Of a stretch of DNA of 21,258 bases, positions 6,920 through 14,081 are shown in pieces (the first letter of the stretch is position 1; each line of letters opens with the position of its first letter). The stretch is from Gemmatimonadota bacterium (GTDB lineage: Bacteria > Gemmatimonadota > Gemmatimonadetes > Gemmatimonadales > GWC2-71-9). The notes below the pieces were generated by a model. That model was not told the DNA's origin, did no database searches, and saw nothing but the letters and a program-made list of their open reading frames with translations. The position numbers and the translations under genes were made by a program. Where the stretch lies: positions 1-21,258 of the forward strand of contig SMVY01000077.1 in the NCBI GenBank assembly GCA_004357415.1, written 5' to 3'.

Positions 6920-7495
6920 GTGACCAACACCACCGTTCGCGTTGCCGTTGATCCGCCCGATCGTGACTTGGTGGAAGCCGTGATTCTCACCGGTGACGAG
7001 GATGCGTTCCGGCAGCTATATCGCCGGCATACTCCGCGGCTCTACCTGTTCGTACTTCGCTTCCTCGGCGGTGCCGAGATGGACGCCGAGGACGTAGTTC
7101 AGGAAGTGTGGCTCCAGGCGGTGCGCCGCCTGGACGGTTTCCGCTGGGAGGCCCGCCTGGAGACGTGGCTGACGGCGATAGGACTCAATGTGGCGCGTGA
7201 CCACCTGCGTAAGCGCTACCGAAGAGGAGAGACCCTCGCTTTGGATGTCACCAACTTGCCGGTGCCGGACCAGCCGGTGGCCGAACGGATCGATCTCGAT
7301 ACCGCCATCGCGACCCTGCCGGACGGCTATCGTACCGTGCTCGTCCTGCACGACGTCGAAGGGTTCAAGCACCGCGAGATCGCCGAGGCTTTGGGAATCT
7401 CCCCGGGGACCTCAAAGAGCCAACTGTCGGGCGCGCGCCGCGTGTTGCGCCGCCTTCTGAGTTCGGTCGAGGAGGAGAACCATGCTACCTACTGA
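6920..7495 (+). CDS. ECF-type RNA polymerase sigma factor
   Basis: The 191-residue protein has the two-domain layout of extracytoplasmic-function sigma factors. Region σ2 (about 33-100) includes LYRRHTPRLYLFVLRFLG, the -10 recognition helix DAEDVVQEVWLQAVR and FRWEARLETWLTAIGLNVARDHLRKR. Region σ4 (about 130-182) has LPDGYRTVLVLHDVEGFKHREIAEALGISPGTSKSQLSGARRVLRR, a helix-turn-helix for the -35 element. It would direct polymerase to a small regulon when released from an anti-sigma factor. The start is GTG at 6920, giving the standard family length. The gene overlaps the next by 14 bp, a typical sigma/anti-sigma arrangement. The ECF subgroup cannot be named from sequence alone. Confidence 0.95.
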   Translation: MTNTTVRVAVDPPDRDLVEAVILTGDEDAFRQLYRRHTPRLYLFVLRFLGGAEMDAEDVVQEVWLQAVRRLDGFRWEARLETWLTAIGLNVARDHLRKRYRRGETLALDVTNLPVPDQPVAERIDLDTAIATLPDGYRTVLVLHDVEGFKHREIAEALGISPGTSKSQLSGARRVLRRLLSSVEEENHATY

Positions 7496-8051
7496 TCCCG
7501 ATCAACTCTCTCCAGCGGAGCGGGAGGCGCTGGACGGCCTTCCCCGCGAGCGGGAGCCGAGCGCCATGCTGGAGGAGCGGACGGTGCGCGCGCTGAGGAA
7601 CGAGGGCCTGTTCCGGCCGGTACGGCGCGGGGGCATCAATCCCCACGCCCCATTCGGCTGGCTCGCCGCCGGCATCGCCGCCGCATTGGTTTTGTTTGCC
7701 AGCGGAGTGGTGGTGGGCCAATGGATGGGAGCCCGCTCCACCGTTCAGGCGATCGTGGCGGTGGAGGAAGCCAACGCCAGAGAGGTGGCGGCGCTGGTGC
7801 AGCAGACGGGAAGCCAGTACGCCGCTGCCCTGGCGGCGTTGACCCAAGTACCATCATCCGAGTCCGACAGCAATTGGGTGGCCCAGGGCCGCGAGGTGGC
7901 GCTGACGGCGCTCTATACCGTCGCCGATCAGATGGTGCAAGTCGCTCCCGACGACCCCTTGGTGGCGCGGATTCTCCAGGTCATGGAGGGGGAGCAACGG
8001 CCGCCTGGGGAAGGATCGGGTACGGCGGTCCGGCAGGTAGTGTGGTTCTAG
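7482..8051 (+). CDS. Putative anti-sigma factor, single-pass membrane protein
   Basis: The 189-residue protein starts inside the end of the ECF sigma gene, with GGAGGAG directly upstream of the ATG. It has a charged N-terminal cytoplasmic part (1-55, with SPAEREALDGLPREREPSAMLEE). One strong membrane helix follows (about 58-80, GWLAAGIAAALVLFASGVVVGQW), and then an Ala/Gln-rich, probably helical C-terminal part outside the membrane. No zinc-binding HxxxCxxC anti-sigma motif is present. The anti-sigma role therefore rests on position, overlap and topology rather than on a recognised domain. It would hold the sigma factor at the membrane until a signal, possibly received through the C-terminal part or the PDZ protein encoded next, releases it. 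Confidence 0.7.
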   Translation: MLPTDPDQLSPAEREALDGLPREREPSAMLEERTVRALRNEGLFRPVRRGGINPHAPFGWLAAGIAAALVLFASGVVVGQWMGARSTVQAIVAVEEANAREVAALVQQTGSQYAAALAALTQVPSSESDSNWVAQGREVALTALYTVADQMVQVAPDDPLVARILQVMEGEQRPPGEGSGTAVRQVVWF

Positions 8052-8093
8052 CGGATTGATCATTCAAGTGCGGCCAGGAAGGGTACTCTGATC

Positions 8094-9467
8094 ATGTTTT
8101 TCCTACCCACTCACCAGGGCTCCGATCAACCGGGGCCGGCGCGCCGCCGGCTGGTTCTGGCGGCGTTCGTTGCGGGCCTTTCCGGGCTCGGGTCCCAAAC
8201 AGTTGTCGCCCAGGTCTCCGTCGGTCGCGCCGCGTCGTGTCCTGGAGGCGCCGCTACCGTTGGCGATTTGGGTGTCGATCTCCACTGCCATGACTGTGAG
8301 CTCAGCTACCGCGCCTCGAGCCGTTCGTGGCGTTGGCGGTTCCGCTCCGAGCCAACGATCAAACACGTAGGCGCTTCGGGCCCGTCCCACGGGAAACTGC
8401 GATCCGGTGATGTCCTCGTCAGTGTCGACGGCCGGCTGATTACCACCCGATCCGGCGGCGCCAGGTTGGCCGACCTGGAACCTGGTGAACCGGTGACGGT
8501 ATCCGTTCGACGCAACGGTCGTGACGTTACTACGGAGATCACGCCGTCCGCGGCATGTCCCACCGATGTCGGGCTGGCCGTGGCTCCGATACCACCGGTG
8601 CCGCCCGTGACCGTGACGGTCCCGGAGCTCGTCCGGCCGCCGACGGCGCCACTCACCATCGCCGCCGGCGTGGCCGGTGTTCTGGCGCCGTACCCCCAGA
8701 CGCTCTCCGGCACCAAGGCCTGGTTCGGTTTCGGTCTGAGCTGCAGCAACTGCAAGTTCTATCCGCTGCGGCACGAGGAGATCGCCGCCGCCGAGGCTCA
8801 GCTCAAGGCCAGGACCCAGGGTAACAACGGTGACCCCGGCCAGGTCCGGGAGTTGTACCGAGAGTTGGAATCCTACCGCCGTGAAGGGTCACGCTGGGAG
8901 TTCAGCGAGAACCCCCGCGTGTTCTCGGTCGACGAGGACGGGCCGGCGGACCGTGCCGGGCTGCGCCGGGGCGACATCCTCACCCACATCGACGGACTGG
9001 CATTGCTGTCCGACGAAGGTGGCAAGCGGTTGGGGCAGGCCAAGTCCGGGGACGAAGTGGAGTTCATTTATCGTCGCGGCACCACCGTCGGCACCGCCAA
9101 GCTCACGGCGGCCAGAGGACCCCCAGTCCGCGGCCTCGCCTCGGAGCGGGCCTATTTCCGCTCGCTGGCCCTACTGGAACGGTCGCTCAGCCGGATCGAG
9201 CGCACCACGGACGCTGAGGTTCGCGCCGAGGTCGTCCGGCTCCAGGCCCAGTTACGGGAGGCCGAAGTGGTGCAGCGGGCGGCGACGCGCGAAGCGATCC
9301 GCGCCCTACGTGTCAGGACGTGGCCGCTGCGGTACTCAGGCGCCATCGCCAAAGTCAACGTGACGGTGCGCAGCCATGGCTCGGTGGTGGTGTCGCGTGA
9401 TGAGACGACCGGTGAGGTGGTGATTACTACGTCGGACGCAACTATAAGGGTGAAGCCGGAGGACTAG
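8094..9467 (+). CDS. Secreted tandem PDZ-like protein with two CxxC motifs
   Basis: The 457-residue protein has an Arg-containing N terminus and a hydrophobic stretch ending near AVA-like VVAQ (about 18-40), consistent with a signal peptide. Two PDZ-like domains follow, about 58-150 and 210-345. Their matching parts include SGDVLVSVDGRLI / RGDILTHIDGLAL and EPVTVSVRRNG / DEVEFIYRRGT. In each, the carboxylate-binding loop contains a CxxC: CHDC (65-68) and CSNC (217-220). Further cysteines are C49 and C155. The two domains are joined by a Pro/Val-rich linker. A helical, charged stretch (350-405) and a β-rich tail complete the protein. There is no protease domain, so it is not a DegP or RseP. 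AGGAAGGG sits ten bases before the ATG. It follows the anti-sigma gene by 42 bp and is likely cotranscribed. Its function is not known; sensing or chaperoning in the envelope is an inference. Confidence 0.8.
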   Translation: MFFLPTHQGSDQPGPARRRLVLAAFVAGLSGLGSQTVVAQVSVGRAASCPGGAATVGDLGVDLHCHDCELSYRASSRSWRWRFRSEPTIKHVGASGPSHGKLRSGDVLVSVDGRLITTRSGGARLADLEPGEPVTVSVRRNGRDVTTEITPSAACPTDVGLAVAPIPPVPPVTVTVPELVRPPTAPLTIAAGVAGVLAPYPQTLSGTKAWFGFGLSCSNCKFYPLRHEEIAAAEAQLKARTQGNNGDPGQVRELYRELESYRREGSRWEFSENPRVFSVDEDGPADRAGLRRGDILTHIDGLALLSDEGGKRLGQAKSGDEVEFIYRRGTTVGTAKLTAARGPPVRGLASERAYFRSLALLERSLSRIERTTDAEVRAEVVRLQAQLREAEVVQRAATREAIRALRVRTWPLRYSGAIAKVNVTVRSHGSVVVSRDETTGEVVITTSDATIRVKPED

Positions 9468-9486
9468 GAGGAGCTAAGAAGGCTAT

Positions 9487-9575
9487 AAGAAAAGGCTAAG
9501 AGGCTAAAAGGCTAAGAGGCTAAGAGGAAAAGACGTCTTAGCCTCTTAGCCCTCTTAGCCTCTTAGCCTTTTCTT
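9487..9575. terminator. Large imperfect hairpin between convergent genes (repeat-built)
   Basis: Arms 9487-9525 and 9536-9575 are almost perfectly complementary over ~39 bp, with one small bulge. They are themselves made of repeats of 'aggcta' and 'ctaagagg'. The ten-base loop ends in ACG. The right arm touches the stop codon of the convergent metal-transporter gene and ends in a T-rich run, so the element probably terminates transcription from both sides. A related element lies at 12007-12116. Confidence 0.75.
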
Positions 9576-10273
9576 TAGATCCCCAAGACTCGTATCGCTA
9601 CTCCGGATGCCGCGATCGCCAGGCCGGCCATTACCTGGGCGTGCTGTTCGAGCCAGTGCATCCGCTGGAGCCGGAGCCCGTAGTAGGCCAGCGTCACCAG
9701 GCCCAGCATGGTGGCCACCGTCACCACGCCAAATGCCACCGTCACCAGCACCACCACGCCGGTGCCCATGGCTGCCGCTGGGATCATCAGCAGCGGGATC
9801 AAGGGTTCGCAGGGTCCCAACACGAAGATGATGAACAGGCTCCAGGCCGTGATCGCCGCCGTGGCTGAGGGTGTCGAATGCCGATGCGTTGGCCGGGCGT
9901 CGGCGTGACTGTGGACCAGGCCGTCGTGCTGATGGGCGTGCCGCGTGCCGCGCCGGCGGCGGGCAAAGGCCCAGCCGGCGTAGACCAACCCGAACACGAT
10001 CAGGGTCCAGGCCGCCAGGGTTCCGCGCGAGGCCTCGATGACCTCCAGGCTGGCGACGGCCGTTCCCAGGCCGATGCCCAGCAGCCCCAGGACGACTGAA
10101 GACAACACGTGGCCGATGCCGCACACCGTGGTGAGTCCCAGTGTCTTGCGGAGCGACCAGCCATTGGCCTTCCCCAGGACGACGAACGGGAGCGAGTGGT
10201 CGATGCCGATCAGCGTGTGAACGAAGGCCACGCCGATGGCAGATCCCAGCAATACCGTCAGTGTCGTGTCCAT
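9575..10273 (-). CDS. Putative nickel/cobalt-type metal transporter (NicO/UreH-like)
   Basis: From ATG 10273 the product has 232 residues, nearly all in membrane helices (about six). The first helices carry HTLIGIDH (His19, Asp25, His26) and GIGHVLS. These resemble the His/Asp signatures of NiCoT, RcnA/NicO and UreH metal permeases. A cytoplasmic loop (about 111-132) has eight histidines, typical of metal binding. GPCEPLIP (153-160) is a conserved-looking helix motif with a cysteine. Related proteins are often labelled TauE/SafE or UreH-like, so the substrate (Ni, Co or another) is not certain. An in-frame upstream extension is rejected because it is antisense of the purK Ala-Pro tail. The gene lies 31 bp after purK on the same strand, and its stop abuts a large hairpin. 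Confidence 0.72.
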   Translation of the reverse strand: MDTTLTVLLGSAIGVAFVHTLIGIDHSLPFVVLGKANGWSLRKTLGLTTVCGIGHVLSSVVLGLLGIGLGTAVASLEVIEASRGTLAAWTLIVFGLVYAGWAFARRRRGTRHAHQHDGLVHSHADARPTHRHSTPSATAAITAWSLFIIFVLGPCEPLIPLLMIPAAAMGTGVVVLVTVAFGVVTVATMLGLVTLAYYGLRLQRMHWLEQHAQVMAGLAIAASGVAIRVLGI

Positions 10274-10304
10274 GTGTTCCAGTACCGCGATCCGCTGGCC
10301 AAGG

Positions 10305-11471
10305 TCAAGAGGTCGAGGCAGCCGCGGGGGCGGGGGCGGGGGCGGGGGCGGCCAGTGCCTGGTGGGCATCCAGGGCCAGCGCCAACGCCTCGTCGGCAGA
10401 CCCGGCCAGACAATTCAAGTGTCCCATTTTCCTCCCCGGCCGGGGGTGGTGCTTGCCGTACAGGTGCAGCTTGACCCCGTGCCGGCTGAGAGCGTTGTGC
10501 CAAGGTGGGTCGCCGTCGTGCCACAGATCTCCCAGGAGGTTGATCATGGCTACCGGCGAGATCAACCGCGGATCGCCCAACGGCAGGCCGCACAGCGCTC
10601 GCACCTGCTGCTCGAACTGATCGGTGACGCAGGCGTCCAGAGTAAAGTGGGCGCTGTTGTGGGGCCGCGGGGCCAGCTCGTTGACGAACAGCGCGCCGCC
10701 GTCGGCCACGAACATCTCGACCGCCATGACCCCGACATATTCGAGCCGGGCCGCCAGCGACATGGCCAGGTCCCTGGCCTCGTCAGTCAGTGCCGTCGTC
10801 ACCCGGGCCGGGACGGTGGAGGTGTACAGGATGCCGTTGACGTGGACGTTTTCGATAGGAGGGAAACAGGCGAGTTCACCATCCACGCCGCGCGCCAGGA
10901 CAACCGACAGTTCCGCCTCGAGGTCCAGCCGCCGTTCGAGTACGCATGACGCCCCGCGGAATCGGGCGAACGCGTCCGTCAGCGACGCACGGTCGGTCAC
11001 CGAAGCTTGTCCCTTGCCGTCGTATCCCAAGCGGGCCGTCTTGAGGAGGGCAGGGGATCCCACCGCGTCCCACGCCCGGGCCAGATCGTCTGGGCTCCTC
11101 ACCACCTGGAAGGGCGTCGTGGGAAACCCCTCGCGCTGGAGGTACGCCTTCTCGGCGATTCTGTCCTGGGCGATGGCGACGGCCTCGGGGCCGGGCCGCA
11201 CCGGGACGCGTTCGGCCAGTCGGGCCAGGACATCGGCGGGGACGTTCTCGAATTCCGTGGTAATGGCGGCACACTTGGTGGCCATTTCCTCGAGGGCGAT
11301 AGCGTCGTCATACTGCGCGGCGATGTGGTGATCGGCGATGGCGCCGGCGGGACTTCCGTGGTCCGGGTCGAGGACGATGACCTGGTAGCCCATCTCGCGC
11401 GCCCGGACGGTGAACATGCGTCCCAGTTGGCCTCCGCCGAGCACGCCGAGGACCGCGCCGGGAAGGATCAC
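10305..11471 (-). CDS. purK: N5-carboxyaminoimidazole ribonucleotide synthase PurK
   Basis: The 388-residue ATP-grasp enzyme uses ATP and bicarbonate to turn AIR into N5-CAIR in de novo purine synthesis. The N-terminal nucleotide fold is GVLGGGQLGRMF, followed by the ATP-grasp core with LLKTARLGYDGKGQ, CVLERRLDLEAELSVVLARG and FVNELAPRPHNSAHFTLDACVTDQFEQQVRALCGLPLG, all typical of PurK. The start is GTG at 11471, overlapping the purE stop (GTGA), so the two are coupled. The C terminus ends in an unusual APAPAPAPAAASTS tail encoded by tandem hexamers. Genes purE, purK and the metal transporter form one minus-strand transcription unit. Confidence 0.95.
   Translation of the reverse strand: MILPGAVLGVLGGGQLGRMFTVRAREMGYQVIVLDPDHGSPAGAIADHHIAAQYDDAIALEEMATKCAAITTEFENVPADVLARLAERVPVRPGPEAVAIAQDRIAEKAYLQREGFPTTPFQVVRSPDDLARAWDAVGSPALLKTARLGYDGKGQASVTDRASLTDAFARFRGASCVLERRLDLEAELSVVLARGVDGELACFPPIENVHVNGILYTSTVPARVTTALTDEARDLAMSLAARLEYVGVMAVEMFVADGGALFVNELAPRPHNSAHFTLDACVTDQFEQQVRALCGLPLGDPRLISPVAMINLLGDLWHDGDPPWHNALSRHGVKLHLYGKHHPRPGRKMGHLNCLAGSADEALALALDAHQALAAPAPAPAPAAASTS
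10325..10348 (-). repeat. Tandem hexamer (CGGGGG)x4 within the purK 3' end
   Basis: Four perfect copies of CGGGGG on the plus strand (GCCCCC-type on the coding strand) encode alternating Ala-Pro at the PurK C terminus. Gain or loss of units would keep the reading frame and change only the tail length. Confidence 0.9.
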
Positions 11472-11962
11472 TCGGGCTCCGGCAGTTCGAGGTTTGTGAT
11501 GCGGTCCGCCTGTGCCTCCCGGAAGCTGCTCAGTTTGGCAGCCAGCGTTTCGTCTTCGTTGGCGAGGAGGGAGATGGCATAGAGGCCGGCGTTCTTGGCG
11601 CCCGATTCGCCGATGGCGAACGTGGCCACGGGGACTCCGGCGGGCATCTGTACGATCGAGAGCAGCGAATCGAGACCCTTGAGATGGCGGCTCGGGACCG
11701 GTACGCCCAGGATCGGCAACGTCGTCTTGGAGGCGATCATGCCCGGGAGGTGGGCGGCGCCTCCGGCCCCGGCGATGATGCACTTGAGCCCTCTGCTCCG
11801 GGCCGAATCGGCGTATTCGAACAGCAGATTCGGGGTACGGTGGGCGGACACCACCCGACGTTCATAGGGGACGCCAAAATCGCGGAGTTGGGCGGCGGCG
11901 TGCTGCATGACCGGCCAGTCCGAGTCGCTTCCCATGATGACGCCGACGAGGGGCTTATCCAT
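11468..11962 (-). CDS. purE: N5-CAIR mutase PurE (class I)
   Basis: The 164-residue protein converts N5-CAIR to CAIR, the step after PurK. It has the PurE signature GVIMGSDSDWPVMQHA (nucleotide-phosphate loop), SAHRTP with the conserved His41, AGAGGAAHLPGMIASKTTLPILGVPV, and SIVQMPAGVPVATFAIG. The presence of PurK next to it supports class I (N5-CAIR mutase) rather than class II AIR carboxylase. The start is ATG at 11962 with only a weak purine-rich site upstream. It is the first gene of the purE-purK-transporter unit. The upstream region holds a large repeat-built hairpin on the side of the divergent marR gene. Confidence 0.96.
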   Translation of the reverse strand: MDKPLVGVIMGSDSDWPVMQHAAAQLRDFGVPYERRVVSAHRTPNLLFEYADSARSRGLKCIIAGAGGAAHLPGMIASKTTLPILGVPVPSRHLKGLDSLLSIVQMPAGVPVATFAIGESGAKNAGLYAISLLANEDETLAAKLSSFREAQADRITNLELPEPE

Positions 11963-12006
11963 GGCGAGTTTCCGGGTTGTGGAATGGCCGGAAAGATAAT
12001 TGGTCA

Positions 12007-12116
12007 GGGGGAGGGTGCGCAGGAAGGGCTAACAGGGAGAAGAGGGCTAAGAGGGCTAATACGTCTTTTCCCTCTTAGCCCTCCTTTCCCTGTTAGCCTT
12101 CCCTTCGCACTCCCCC
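12007..12116. repeat. Second large repeat-built hairpin, upstream of purE and marR
   Basis: Arms 12007-12054 and 12071-12116 pair over ~45 positions with a few mismatches and bulges. They share the words 'gggctaagagg', 'ctaacaggga' and the loop word 'acgtctt' with the hairpin at 9487-9575. Here it sits between divergent genes, so a plain terminator role does not fit. It looks like a dispersed intergenic repeat family. Confidence 0.75.
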
Positions 12117-12133
12117 GAACCGGAGAAATTGGG

Positions 12134-12202
12134 CTTGTAATGCTAATACTTAATCTATATATTATTAATATATGGTATATATCAGAATATCAGCATTACA
12201 AG
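12134..12202. promoter_or_regulatory. AT-rich palindromic promoter/operator of the marR-gdhA operon
   Basis: A perfect 11-bp inverted repeat, CTTGTAATGCT (12134-12144) and AGCATTACAAG (12192-12202), brackets 47 bp. At the centre is a second perfect inverted repeat, 8+8 bp with one base between (12157-12173). Bases 12145-12190 are almost entirely A/T in an otherwise GC-rich window. It ends 11 bases before the marR start codon. MarR proteins bind palindromes of this kind and usually repress themselves, so autoregulation is likely. Confidence 0.7.
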
Positions 12203-12213
12203 GGCCTACCATC

Positions 12214-12639
12214 GTGAATTACGTTCGCGCAGCCGCTGGCGAGACCGATGATCTCCTCAATCAGCGCCTGGCGGCCGCCGACATCTCCCTCCCGCAACTG
12301 GAATTGCTCGACCACCTCGCCAGGCTGAGCGGTCCCGCTCCCCTCGGACGGTTGGCTGAGCTGCTCGAATGCAGCCGGTCCAACGTCACCCAGTTGGTGG
12401 ATCGACTCCAGCGTAGGGGTCTGATCTGGCGGATGGTCGACGCTCGGGACCGGCGCACGGTGCTGGCTCGTCTCACCCGCGAGGGGATTCGTCGCCACGA
12501 CACGGGATTGGAAGTGGTGATCGATCTAGAACGAGACCTCCGGGGGGCTTTCTCCGGGGACGTCTTGCGACAGTTGTTGAGTGGTTTGGCGGAACTACGC
12601 GACGCCGCATCGGATAGTCGTACCTACCAGCACACGTAG
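12214..12639 (+). CDS. MarR-family transcriptional regulator
   Basis: From GTG 12214 the product has 141 residues. The winged helix-turn-helix is clear: LPQLELLDHLARLSG, LGRLAELLECSRSNVTQLVDRLQRRGLI (recognition helix) and the wing VDARDRRTVLARLTREG, with the DxRxR pattern of MarR proteins. Flanking helices would form the dimer. GTG 12214 is chosen because AAGGG lies about nine bases upstream. The in-frame ATG at 12172 lies inside the palindromic operator and has no ribosome binding site. The gene ends 18 bp before gdhA on the same strand, so it probably controls gdhA along with itself. The ligand is unknown. Confidence 0.88.
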   Translation: MNYVRAAAGETDDLLNQRLAAADISLPQLELLDHLARLSGPAPLGRLAELLECSRSNVTQLVDRLQRRGLIWRMVDARDRRTVLARLTREGIRRHDTGLEVVIDLERDLRGAFSGDVLRQLLSGLAELRDAASDSRTYQHT

Positions 12640-12657
12640 TCATGAAAGGGCGGACCC

Positions 12658-14010
<1,353 letters not shown>

Positions 14011-14055
14011 CTAGAAACTGGAAATTGGCAACCGGAGGCTGGGAGGAGGAAGTAG

Positions 14056-14080
14056 AGCTCCGAGTTCCTAGCTTGGAGCT
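14056..14080. terminator. Possible hairpin between convergent gdhA and glpD
   Basis: AGCTCCGAG (14056-14064) pairs with CTTGGAGCT (14072-14080) over nine positions, one of them G·U, with a seven-base loop. It lies in the 71-bp gap between convergent genes, where a bidirectional terminator is expected. There is no U-tract, so the call is tentative. Confidence 0.4.
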
Positions 14081-14081
14081 G

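Noticed and set aside
6508..6990. ORFs on both strands across ssrA and the sigma-gene leader
   Set aside because: They overlap the structured tmRNA, which explains the sequence fully; no ribosome binding site or domain is seen.
10274..10369. Poly-Pro N-terminal extension of the metal transporter
   Set aside because: It is the antisense reading of the purK GC hexamer array; the membrane protein starts naturally at ATG 10273.
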